Below are positions 56,893 to 64,000 of a stretch of DNA of 64,000 bases, one piece after another. The notes under the pieces are model-generated. The model was not told the origin of the DNA. It worked only from the letters and a program-made list of their open reading frames with translations, and searched no databases. The position numbers and the translations under genes were made by a program. Numbering within the stretch: the stretch's first letter is position 1; each line of letters starts with the position of its first letter. Source of the stretch: Erythrobacter litoralis (lineage in GTDB: Bacteria; Pseudomonadota; Alphaproteobacteria; Sphingomonadales; Sphingomonadaceae); the NCBI RefSeq assembly GCF_029760855.1, contig NZ_SOSI01000002.1, positions 496,001-560,000 on the forward strand, in the 5' to 3' direction.

Positions 56893-57399
56893 TTAATGTG
56901 AAGTGGACGGATCGTTCGAGGTCGCAACTGTGTCGCGATCCTGCTTCAGTTCGGCGAGAATCTTTTTCAACACGTCGAGTTCTGGATTGGTGGGCACGTC
57001 GTCATTGGTCGCGCTGTCTTCCGTTTCGGCAGCCTTGCGCTGCATTTCCTCGGTTACACGGTTGACGCTGCGCACAAGGATGAACAGCGCGAAAGCGACG
57101 ATCAGGAAGTTGATTACCGCAGTTATCAGCGCGCCATAGCCGATCATGGCTACGCCTGCCTCTTTCAGCTGCTCGTAATTCGCAGTCGATCCCTCGTAAT
57201 TTTCGGGGATTTCGCCCAAAAGGATGAAATAGTTCGAAAAGTCGATATCGCCGAAGATCCAGCCGATCAGCGGCATGATGATCGCTTCCGTCACCTGTGT
57301 CACGATTCCGCTGAAGGCCGCACCGATGACGACACCTACTGCAAGATCGATCACGTTACCGCGTGCAATGAACTTCTTGAACTCGGTTCCCAGCGCCAT
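56893..57399 (-). CDS. mscL: Large-conductance mechanosensitive channel MscL
   Basis: The 168-residue channel has the standard two helices: FIARGNVIDLAVGVVIGAAFSGIVTQVTEAIIMPLIGW near the N-terminus and GALITAVINFLIVAFALFILVRSVN further on. The family usually has about 136-150 residues; here the C-terminal tail is longer and acidic (EDSATNDDVPTNPELD). It opens on extreme turgor. It ends 61 nt upstream of the acceptor piece of ssrA, on the same strand. Confidence 0.96.
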   Translation of the reverse strand: MALGTEFKKFIARGNVIDLAVGVVIGAAFSGIVTQVTEAIIMPLIGWIFGDIDFSNYFILLGEIPENYEGSTANYEQLKEAGVAMIGYGALITAVINFLIVAFALFILVRSVNRVTEEMQRKAAETEDSATNDDVPTNPELDVLKKILAELKQDRDTVATSNDPSTSH

Positions 57400-57531
57400 T
57401 TTCTATTACTCATCCTGTTGGAAACGCGCGAATGCCACGCGTTAGCCGCGCCGACAAGACGCGAGCGACTTGAACGCGTCGTCGGCTGTGCTATCTGCTT
57501 AAGACAGTATTCGACAACCGGGGACCGTATC

Positions 57532-58200
57532 ATGTCACGTCTTTCCGCCTTTCGCGCCGCTTTTATCGGCGTACTCGCCCTCGGTCTCGCCGCTTGCGGC
57601 ATCAATTCTGTGCCGACCAAAGAGGAAGCGGCGAAGGCTCGCTGGGCCGATGTGCAGAGCGCGTATCAGCGGCGCGCGGACCTCGTTCCCAATTTGGTGA
57701 GCACGGTGCGCGGGGCGGCGGCTTCGGAGGAGAGCATCCTTACCCAGGTCATCCAGGCACGTGCCGCTGCCACGCAGACGCAGATCAACGCCGACCAACT
57801 GAACGATCCGCAGGCTTTCCAGCGTTTCGAACAGGCGCAAGGGCAGCTCGGCAGCGCGCTTAGCCGCCTAATGGTGGTCGTCGAGCGGTACCCCGAATTG
57901 CAAAGTCAGCAGCGCTTCGCCGATCTGATGGTTGCACTCGAAGGCACGGAAAACCGGATCGACAACGCCCGCACCCGCTACAACGAGGCGGTGCAGGACT
58001 ATAATACGACGATCCGCACCTTCCCCGATGCAATCGGCGCGAACATCATTCACGGTGCCGAGCCGATGGAGACCTTCTCCGCACAGCCGGGCGCCGAAAT
58101 CGCACCGACGGTTGATTTCGGCGACAGTGCAACCCCGGCGGCGGCACCTGCGAACGACAATAGCGGGATGCAGCAGCCGAGAACCGGCACACAGAATTGA
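57532..58200 (+). CDS. lemA: LemA-family lipoprotein
   Basis: The 222-residue protein has a lipobox LAAC near residue 22 and a helical LemA domain: WADVQSAYQRRADLVPNLVSTVRG, then AQGQLGSALSRLMVVVERYPELQSQQRFADLMVALEGTENRI. A Pro/Ala-rich tail follows. Membership in the family is sure, but its function is poorly known. The ATG at 57532 is preferred to upstream starts. It overlaps the TPM gene as TTGA. Confidence 0.92.
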   Translation: MSRLSAFRAAFIGVLALGLAACGINSVPTKEEAAKARWADVQSAYQRRADLVPNLVSTVRGAAASEESILTQVIQARAAATQTQINADQLNDPQAFQRFEQAQGQLGSALSRLMVVVERYPELQSQQRFADLMVALEGTENRIDNARTRYNEAVQDYNTTIRTFPDAIGANIIHGAEPMETFSAQPGAEIAPTVDFGDSATPAAAPANDNSGMQQPRTGTQN

Positions 58201-59087
58201 CCGCTATCGCCGCATCGAGCAGCGGCCGGACCGGCCGGCTGCACGCATGGTTCGCATACCTCGTCGTCGTTCTGGCGCTGGTCGTTGGTGCGGCGGCGAA
58301 TGCACAGTCCTTTCCAGCACGCCCCGACGGTCCGATTTTAGACCAGGCCGACCTACTGCCGCCCACCGAGGAAGCGGCGCTCGATACGAAACTACGGGAC
58401 TATAACCGTACCACCGGCAGGGCCGTCATCGTGGCGACGGTGAACTCGCTCGACGGGTTGGATGAGGAAAGCTATGCGCGCGAACTTGCGCAGGAGTGGG
58501 GCGTCGGCGGCGCAGAAACCGAACAGGGCGTTCTCATGCTCGTCGCACCGAACGAGCGGCGGGTCTTCATCAGCACGGCCCGCGGGGTGCAGGGAACGCT
58601 TACCGACATTTCGGCGGGGCGTATTGTGCGAAACACCATCACGCCGGCCTTTCGGGAGGGCAATTTCGCCGAGGGCATCTCCGCGGGCGTTGACCAGATC
58701 ATAGAGCGGCTGAACATGGACCCGGCAGAGGCTGCCGCGATCGATGAAGCAGAGGCTGCGGCTGAGCAGACACGGCAGCGCGAGGGCGGCTTTCCTTTCG
58801 GCGGTCTGATTTGGCTTGGCTTCATTTTCTTCTTCTTCATCCTGCCCGCGATGCGCGGCGGCAAGCGGCGTCGCTATCGGCGACGCTCCAGCCCATGGGG
58901 CAGCGCTGCGCGCGACATCATGCTTTGGGAAGCTGGCAAGTCCATTGCTCGCGGCCTCGATAACGATCGCGGCGGCTGGGGCGGCGGCGGCCTCGGCGGA
59001 GGGGGAGGTTTCGGAGGCGGAGGCTTCGGCGGATTCGGCGGCGGGGGTGGCGGTTTCAACGGCGGCGGCGCCGGGGGCGGATGGTAA
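58197..59087 (+). CDS. TPM-domain membrane protein with glycine-rich tail
   Basis: The 296-residue protein has a signal peptide, a TPM domain (DQADLLPPTEEAALDTKLRDYNRTTGRAVIVATVNSLDG; WGVGGAETEQGVLMLVAPNERRVFI), then a helix (FIFFFFILP) and a basic linker. The last about 45 residues are almost only Gly with a few Phe (GGGGFGGFGGGGG). TPM proteins act in assembly or repair of envelope complexes. It starts at a TTG overlapping lemA, typical of lemA-TPM operons. Confidence 0.9.
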   Translation: MTAIAASSSGRTGRLHAWFAYLVVVLALVVGAAANAQSFPARPDGPILDQADLLPPTEEAALDTKLRDYNRTTGRAVIVATVNSLDGLDEESYARELAQEWGVGGAETEQGVLMLVAPNERRVFISTARGVQGTLTDISAGRIVRNTITPAFREGNFAEGISAGVDQIIERLNMDPAEAAAIDEAEAAAEQTRQREGGFPFGGLIWLGFIFFFFILPAMRGGKRRRYRRRSSPWGSAARDIMLWEAGKSIARGLDNDRGGWGGGGLGGGGGFGGGGFGGFGGGGGGFNGGGAGGGW

Positions 59088-59761
59088 TGCGACATCTGTC
59101 GGACGAACAGGCGAGCCTCGTCAGCCGCGCGGTCACCGAAGCGGAAGACCGGACGAGCGGCGAAATCGTGCCCGTGCTCGCCGACCGCTCGGATGGTTAC
59201 ACAGATGTGGCGCTGTGGTGGGCCCTTGGCCTGAGCTTCACCGTCATGAGCCTATTCGCCGCCCTTCCCACCGCTTTGACCGGCCTGCTCGACACATTAT
59301 CCGGGGGCTGGATGCACGACTGGACGGACGGGGAAATACTCGCGACCCTGCTCGCCATCGGGCTGGTGGTTTTTGCGCTTGGCTTGCTCTTCCAGCTCTT
59401 TCAGCCGCTTAAATTCGCGCTGGTTCCCGCCCCCGTCCGCTCGGCGCGCACGCGCGATGCGGCGATCCGGCATTTCAAGGTCGGCGCGGAACGACGCACG
59501 CATGGCCGCACCGGCGTGTTGCTTTACGTCTCGATGCGCGAGCACCGGGCGGAAATCGTCGCCGACGAATCGATCGTCGCAAAGGTCGAGGCCGAGGTAT
59601 GGGGCGAGGCGATGGCGGATATGCTCAGTGAAATTCGCGAAGGACGACTTGCCGAGGGTCTGGCCGCCGGCATTCGCGATGTCGGCGCCGTGCTGGCCGA
59701 GCATTTCCCGCGCGACGAGCACGACGAGAACGAACTTCCCGACCGGCTGATCGAGGTCTGA
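59087..59761 (+). CDS. Second TPM-domain membrane protein
   Basis: The 224-residue protein opens RHLSDEQASLVSRAVTEAEDRTSGEIVPVLADRSDGYTDVAL (TPM domain, split by helices) and has two or three membrane helices (LSFTVMSLFAALPTALTGLL; ILATLLAIGLVVFALGLLF), with a second part (GRTGVLLYVSMREHRAEIVADESI) of the same fold. It begins at TAATG overlapping the first TPM gene. Confidence 0.87.
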   Translation: MRHLSDEQASLVSRAVTEAEDRTSGEIVPVLADRSDGYTDVALWWALGLSFTVMSLFAALPTALTGLLDTLSGGWMHDWTDGEILATLLAIGLVVFALGLLFQLFQPLKFALVPAPVRSARTRDAAIRHFKVGAERRTHGRTGVLLYVSMREHRAEIVADESIVAKVEAEVWGEAMADMLSEIREGRLAEGLAAGIRDVGAVLAEHFPRDEHDENELPDRLIEV

Positions 59762-59763
59762 CC

Positions 59764-60315
59764 ATGACCGATCCCGAGCACGACGAGCCGGAAGAGATTG
59801 TCTGGCAGGGCAAGTTCATCACCGCGAAAACGCGGGGCCGCTGGGAATATGTCGGGCGGGCCCGCGGCATTCGCGCTGCCGTCATCCTCGCGGTCGACGA
59901 GGACGATCACGTCCTGCTGGTGCAGCAATATCGCGTGCCGCTCGGCCGCGACTGTCTCGAGTTGCCTGCCGGCCTCATCGGCGACGACGACGGCGGGGCG
60001 GACGAAGATCCACTCGCCGCCGCCGGACGCGAACTGGAAGAAGAGACCGGGTACCGCGCCGCGAACCTAAAGGATTGCGGCACGTACTATTCTTCGCCCG
60101 GCATGGTCAGCGAGAGCTTCACGCTGGTACGGGCAAGCGGTTTGACGAAGGTAAGCGAAGGCGGCGGTGTCGAAGGCGAGAACATAACGGTCCACCGCAT
60201 CCCCCGGTCCGACCTCCCCCGTTTCATTGCAGCCAAGCGCGCCGAAGGTTGCGGCATCGATGTTCGCCTGCTCATGCTGCTCGGCGAAGCACTGGTGCGA
60301 GGAGAGAGCGAATGA
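59764..60315 (+). CDS. NUDIX hydrolase
   Basis: The 183-residue enzyme has the NUDIX box GLIGDDDGG-AAAGRELEEETGY in the middle and an insert of 8 residues (GGADEDPL) in the box loop. It resembles ADP-ribose pyrophosphatase. It is the fourth gene in the lemA cluster, 3 nt after the second TPM gene, and overlaps the SDR gene as ATGA. Confidence 0.9.
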   Translation: MTDPEHDEPEEIVWQGKFITAKTRGRWEYVGRARGIRAAVILAVDEDDHVLLVQQYRVPLGRDCLELPAGLIGDDDGGADEDPLAAAGRELEEETGYRAANLKDCGTYYSSPGMVSESFTLVRASGLTKVSEGGGVEGENITVHRIPRSDLPRFIAAKRAEGCGIDVRLLMLLGEALVRGESE

Positions 60316-61094
60316 GCAGACGGGTTGCGGGAAAGCTGGCGCTTGTCACCGGCGCGGCGCAGGGCCTCGGCGCAGCGCACGCTACGCTGCTGGCCCGCGA
60401 AGGGGCGCGCGTCGTGTGCACCGACGTGAACGGAGAGGGCGCCAAGGGCACGGCCGCACGCATCGTCGAGCAATTCGGTGCGGGGACGGCGGTTGGTGCA
60501 CGGCACGACGTCACCGATCCGGAAGCCTGGGAACGCGTCGTGGCGCTCGCAAAGGATGAAATCGGTGGACTGAACGTGCTGGTCAACAATGCCGGAATCG
60601 GCGTCGGCGGCACTATCGAGACTTGCGACTTCGACGACTGGAGGCGGTGCTTCTCGGTCAATGTCGATTCCATCTTTCATGGCTGTCAGAAGGCATTGCC
60701 CCTGATGCGCGAGCATGCGCCGGGATCGATCGTCAACATCTCCAGCATCGCCGGGCTGATCGCCAGCGATACCATGCCCGCCTATAACGCAAGTAAGGCG
60801 GCGGTCTGGATGCTGACCAAGTCGATCGCGCTCCATTGTGCGAAGAACCGGATGGATATCCGCTGCAACTCGGTTCACCCGACCTTCGTCGATACGCCGA
60901 TCCTCGACGGGACGGCGCGCAATCACAATATCGACAAGAACGTATTGCTGGAAAAGCTGGCCCGTCAGATTCCACTGAAAAAGGTCGGCGAGCCGGACGA
61001 TATCGCCAATGCGGTGCTCTATCTCGCGAGCGACGAAAGCAAGTTCATGACCGGGGCGGAGTTGAAGCTCGACGGCGGTATCTCGGCCATGTGA
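60312..61094 (+). CDS. Short-chain dehydrogenase/reductase
   Basis: The 260-residue enzyme has VTGAAQGLGAAHATLLAREGA as cofactor site, NNAG, ISSIAGL (catalytic Ser) and YNASKAAV. The Asp after VVCT (VCTDVNG) favours NAD. It resembles glucose or 3-alpha-hydroxysteroid dehydrogenases; substrate unknown. It overlaps the NUDIX gene as ATGA. Confidence 0.9.
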   Translation: MSRRVAGKLALVTGAAQGLGAAHATLLAREGARVVCTDVNGEGAKGTAARIVEQFGAGTAVGARHDVTDPEAWERVVALAKDEIGGLNVLVNNAGIGVGGTIETCDFDDWRRCFSVNVDSIFHGCQKALPLMREHAPGSIVNISSIAGLIASDTMPAYNASKAAVWMLTKSIALHCAKNRMDIRCNSVHPTFVDTPILDGTARNHNIDKNVLLEKLARQIPLKKVGEPDDIANAVLYLASDESKFMTGAELKLDGGISAM

Positions 61095-61124
61095 GGGCAG
61101 GCGAGGCTGCTCGGCCCCGCCCGC

Positions 61125-61346
61125 TCAATCGGCGATCAGCCAGATCGCGAGGTAGATTAGCAGCAGGCTGCCGAACCCGATCAGCGTGCCGAGGACGAAG
61201 ACGATGCGGATCATCGTCACGTCCAATCCGAAATAGTCCGAAATGCCGGCACACACGCCGCCCAACTTCCCGTTTCGCTTATCGAGCCGGAACTTGCGGG
61301 ACTTGCTCGGCGTCGTTTCGCGGTCGCGGAATTTGATGTCGCTCAT
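61125..61346 (-). CDS. pspC: PspC-domain protein
   Basis: The 73-residue membrane protein has the PspC domain: FRLDKRNGKLGGVCAGISDYFGLDVTMIRIVFVL, then a second helix (LIGFGSLLLIYLAIWLIAD). PspC is part of the membrane phage-shock response; pspA/pspF genes are not adjacent. Its ATG overlaps the stop of the upstream 39-residue gene as ATGA. Confidence 0.9.
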   Translation of the reverse strand: MSDIKFRDRETTPSKSRKFRLDKRNGKLGGVCAGISDYFGLDVTMIRIVFVLGTLIGFGSLLLIYLAIWLIAD

Positions 61347-61462
61347 GCCAGGGCTCCGGGGGAATAGGCGGGAAGGATCGCAATCGCCATGATTGCGACG
61401 GTGAACGTAAGAGAGAACGCGGCGGCGAACAGTTTGTTGCCATGATCGCTAAGTTTGAACAT
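61343..61462 (-). CDS. 39-residue hydrophobic micro-protein, copy 2
   Basis: The 39-residue product has a basic polar start (MFKLSDHGNKL), one hydrophobic stretch (FAAAFSLTFTVAIMAIAILP) and a short end (AYSPGALA). It is about 40% identical to the neighbouring 39-residue product over its full length (16 of 39 positions by eye). An AGAAAGG site precedes the ATG at 61462, and its stop overlaps pspC. It is too short for most gene callers. Confidence 0.75.
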   Translation of the reverse strand: MFKLSDHGNKLFAAAFSLTFTVAIMAIAILPAYSPGALA

Positions 61463-61490
61463 CGATCTTACCTTTCTTTCTGTAGATAGC

Positions 61491-61610
61491 TCAGGCGATG
61501 AGGCCGGCGGGGCTGGCAGGTACAATCGTGATGGCCATGCACATGGCGGAGACGGTCAAAGCGAATACGGCGGCGATGGCTTTGCTGGCGAAGAAGCTGT
61601 TGGTTTTCAT
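61491..61610 (-). CDS. 39-residue hydrophobic micro-protein, copy 1
   Basis: The 39-residue product reads MKTNSFFASKA, then hydrophobic IAAVFALTVSAMCMAITIVP and ASPAGLIA. It is the same length as the next product and shares its Ala-Phe-Leu-Thr core, the Met-Ala-Ile-x-Ile turn and the Pro-Ala ending, so the pair is a tandem duplication. An AAGGGA site precedes the ATG at 61610. It heads the minus-strand set with copy 2 and pspC. Confidence 0.75.
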   Translation of the reverse strand: MKTNSFFASKAIAAVFALTVSAMCMAITIVPASPAGLIA

Positions 61611-61829
61611 AGTGATAATCCCTTCAAGTTCGTTTCCGTTCGACCATTCGAGCGGATACAAACGTACCTGCAAAGGGTGTGCCAAACTTTCAAACCGCCG
61701 GATTTAAGCCGTTCCGGTTTCGCGCGGGAGTTGTAGTTTCGTTCACCTTCCCGAAAGATTGGTAAAAATTCCCAAATATTGAAATTCGCTATTTCGATGG
61801 AAGCGGGAAAGGTCACCCGTTAGGCGCAG

Positions 61830-62915
61830 ATGTCTATGCTGGATCGCATCGCCCTGACCCGATTTCGCAATCATGCGGAGACGTCGTTGACGGGAACCGG
61901 CCGGTTCAATCTTCTTGTCGGAGAGAATGGCGCAGGCAAGACCAACATTCTCGAAGCCCTCAGCATGCTCGCGCCCGGTCGGGGCCTGCGCCGAGCTGCA
62001 ATCGCCGAGATGACAGGGACGATGGGCGATGGCGGCTTCGCTGTCGGGGCCGACCTCCTTGCCTCGGATGGGGACGCCACGCGCCTCGGTTCCTATGTAG
62101 AACCCGCCCAGCCCGGGCGGCGCAAGGTGCGTATCAACGCCGCGGAGACGAGCGCGACGCAGCTCGGCGAATGGCTCGCGATAACTTGGCTGACCCCGGC
62201 GATGGACGGTCTCTTCACCGGACCCGCTGCCGACCGCCGCCGCTTCGTCGACCGCATGGCGCTGGCGCTCGATCCGCGCCATGCTGCCCATGCTGCGCGC
62301 TACGAAGCGGCGCTGCGCGAACGCAACCGCCTGCTCGCCGACGATCGCGTACCCGACACGACATGGCTCGACGGGATCGAGGCGCAAATGGCCGAACACG
62401 GGGGCTTACTTATGGAAGGCCGCGCGAACCTCGTCGATACCGTGATGGCGCGGATCGCCGCCATGCCCGCCGAGCCCTTCGCCCGCCCCGCTTTGACCTA
62501 CGTGCCGGGCGGACCGAGCAACGCGGAAAACCTGTCGCAGACTTTGTTCGACAATCGCCGGCAGGATCGCGTGGCGCAGCGCACGCTTGCCGGCCCCCAC
62601 CGCGACGAGCTCGACGTGGTCCATGCCGCCAAGCGCGTGCCTGCAGCCCAAAGCTCGACCGGGGAGCAGAAGGCCATGCTGGTCGCCATCACCCTCGCCC
62701 ATGCCGCCCTCGCAGCGCAGGGGCGCCCCGGCATCCTCCTGCTGGACGAGGTCGCTGCACATCTCGATCCGGTCCGCCGCGCCGCCCTGTTCGAACAGCT
62801 CGCCGCGAGCGGCGCGCAAGTTTGGATGACCGGCACCGAGCCCTCGCCCTTCTCCAGCATCGTGGACGAAGCGGCCGTGTGGCGGATTGCCGACGGATCG
62901 GCGATCCGCGCCTAG
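61830..62915 (+). CDS. recF: RecF
   Basis: The 361-residue SMC-like ATPase repairs gapped DNA. FNLLVGENGAGKTNILEALSML has the Walker A; AAQSSTGEQKAMLVAI is the ABC-type signature region and ILLLDEVAAHLDPVRRAALFE the Walker B. The ATG at 61830 is natural. Its 3' end overlaps the convergent esterase gene by 4 nt. It is not in the dnaA-dnaN-recF arrangement here. Confidence 0.95.
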   Translation: MSMLDRIALTRFRNHAETSLTGTGRFNLLVGENGAGKTNILEALSMLAPGRGLRRAAIAEMTGTMGDGGFAVGADLLASDGDATRLGSYVEPAQPGRRKVRINAAETSATQLGEWLAITWLTPAMDGLFTGPAADRRRFVDRMALALDPRHAAHAARYEAALRERNRLLADDRVPDTTWLDGIEAQMAEHGGLLMEGRANLVDTVMARIAAMPAEPFARPALTYVPGGPSNAENLSQTLFDNRRQDRVAQRTLAGPHRDELDVVHAAKRVPAAQSSTGEQKAMLVAITLAHAALAAQGRPGILLLDEVAAHLDPVRRAALFEQLAASGAQVWMTGTEPSPFSSIVDEAAVWRIADGSAIRA

Positions 62916-63616
62916 TCCTGCGCGGGAGGCAGCGCCGCCTGAACTTCGTCCACAGTGTCCTCAACCAAGGTCGCGATGCCTTCGCGGGTCGGATGAACCC
63001 GGTCGTTCTGGAACAGCGAGGGATCGAGGTAGATGCTTTCGAGCCAGAACGGGATCAACTCCGCATCGTATTTCTGCGCGAGATCGGCATAGAGCCCGTC
63101 GAACGCTTGCTGATATTGCGGCCCGTAATTTGGCGGCGCGCGCATTCCCATGATCAGGACGGGAATGTTGCGGCGCTTCAATTCGGCCAGCATCGCGTCG
63201 AAGTTCGCTCGGGTTTCTTCCGGCGGCAGCCCCCGCAGCATGTCGTTGCCGCCGAGTTCGAGCAGGACTAGATCGGGCGTGTTCTGCTGATTGTCGAGCG
63301 CGAAGGCGAGCCGCTGGCGCCCCGCCCCACTGGTCTCACCCGACACCGCGGCATTCACAAGCTGTGCGTTTACGCCGCGCTGCCGCAACGCTTCCTGCAA
63401 TTGCGCGGGATAGCTGTTTTCTTGTCCGATGCCGTAACCGGCGAACAGGCTGTCCCCGAACGCGAAGATATTGCGGACCGGACCGCTGACTTCGGCCTGC
63501 GACGAGTCCGCCGGAGCCGCCGTGTCCCTTGCCGGTGCGTCAGCGACATCGGCGTCCCGACCGCATGCCGCCAGAGCCAGCGATGCCAAAGCTATCGACC
63601 ATATGCGCAATTCCAT
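62912..63616 (-). CDS. GDSL/SGNH esterase (TesA-like), putative lipoprotein
   Basis: The 234-residue enzyme has block I FGDSLFAGYG (catalytic Ser), block III GGNDMLRG and block V DRVHPTREG (Asp and His), like TesA/arylesterase. The N-terminus carries a lipobox LAAC (about residue 17), so it should be lipid-anchored. It hydrolyses acyl esters. The start at 63616 has a GGAAGG site; the ATG at 63640 is possible. It is divergent from the ABC gene, a tesA-ybbA-like pair. Confidence 0.9.
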   Translation of the reverse strand: MELRIWSIALASLALAACGRDADVADAPARDTAAPADSSQAEVSGPVRNIFAFGDSLFAGYGIGQENSYPAQLQEALRQRGVNAQLVNAAVSGETSGAGRQRLAFALDNQQNTPDLVLLELGGNDMLRGLPPEETRANFDAMLAELKRRNIPVLIMGMRAPPNYGPQYQQAFDGLYADLAQKYDAELIPFWLESIYLDPSLFQNDRVHPTREGIATLVEDTVDEVQAALPPAQD

Positions 63617-63663
63617 CGACCACCTTCCTTGTCCGTTCATCCGCCCTATGCCATCGCGGCTGC

Positions 63664-64000
63664 GTGACGAACACTCAAGATGCGATCCTCGCGCGCGATC
63701 TCAAGCTTACGCTGGGGTCCGACGCCGCTCCGGTCGAAATTCTCAAAGGCCTGAACCTGACCGTGAGGCAGGGCGAGACGGTCGCGCTGCTCGGCCCCTC
63801 CGGTTCGGGCAAGAGTTCGCTGATGGCGGTTCTTTCGGGGCTGGAACGGGCCTCGTCGGGAAGCCTCACGGTCGCCGGTGCAGACTTCGCGGCGATGGAC
63901 GAGGATTCGCTTGCTCATGCGCGGCGCGGCCGGATCGGCATCGTGCTTCAGGCCTTCCACCTGCTGCCTACCATGACTGCGCTGGAAAACGTGGCGACGC
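63664..64000 (+). CDS. ABC transporter ATP-binding protein, partial (YbbA/LolD-like)
   Basis: The gene starts at a GTG at 63664 and runs off the window. The visible 112 residues contain Walker A (GPSGSGKSS) and a Q loop (IGIVLQAFHLLPTMTALENV), typical of LolD/YbbA-type ATPases of the MacB-like class. In E. coli ybbA is divergent from tesA, as here, and is followed by the permease ybbP. Confidence 0.92.
   Translation, partial: MTNTQDAILARDLKLTLGSDAAPVEILKGLNLTVRQGETVALLGPSGSGKSSLMAVLSGLERASSGSLTVAGADFAAMDEDSLAHARRGRIGIVLQAFHLLPTMTALENVAT

Overview
The window looks like a chromosomal segment of an alphaproteobacterium of the order Sphingomonadales, most likely near Erythrobacter or its relatives. 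The evidence is high-GC coding bias, a circularly permuted two-piece tmRNA gene whose tag reads ANDNEALALAA, a short LOV-domain HWE histidine kinase of the Erythrobacter type, a class I lysyl-tRNA synthetase, an 85-residue ATP synthase epsilon subunit, and many GTG/TTG starts. I ran no database search, so the placement rests on recognised families. Layout: 1-7.2 kb holds a flavin-oxidase-like protein, an Arg-rich RcnB-like secreted protein, cytochrome b561, a 2-oxoglutarate dioxygenase, the LOV kinase, LysRS and an MscS channel. 7.3-9.8 kb is an accessory patch of three orphan genes separated by copies of a ~115-bp dispersed repeat. 9.9-19.4 kb holds a small MBOAT-like protein, a DinG/XPD-type helicase coupled to SixA, two exported proteins, an ArsR regulator, Ada, a membrane-anchored trypsin-like protease and a TauD-type dioxygenase. 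19.6-25.6 kb is the F1 ATP synthase operon atpHAGDC, in which three unrelated genes sit between subunits. 25.7-33 kb holds an S9 peptidase, glmU with a small HNH protein, a HAD phosphatase, a beta-oxidation-type SDR and membrane proteins. 33-41 kb holds a DUF2794 gene with cysE, hdaA with a DUF2066 gene, purM-purN (PurN fused to an MmcQ/YjbR domain), a sulfotransferase, ndk and a lipoprotein. 41.2-49.1 kb is the outer-membrane biogenesis neighbourhood: holC, a DUF2256 micro-ORF and pepA on the minus strand, divergent from lptD-surA-pdxA-rsmA. 49.1-55.4 kb holds a flavodoxin-like reductase, malate synthase G and an arginine succinyltransferase operon led by an M20 hydrolase. 55.5-64 kb holds a cold-shock gene, ssrA, mscL, lemA with two TPM-domain genes, a NUDIX hydrolase, an SDR, two tandem 39-residue paralogues with pspC, recF, a GDSL esterase and the start of a divergent ABC ATPase. 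Most of the window is ordinary core chromosome. The least explained parts are the repeat-bounded orphan genes, the passengers in the ATP synthase operon, the twin micro-proteins before pspC and two genes whose only sensible start is a CTG inside a CTGA overlap. Junctions in this strand-packed genome often use NTGA overlaps (ATGA, GTGA, TTGA, apparently CTGA), which suggests widespread translational coupling.
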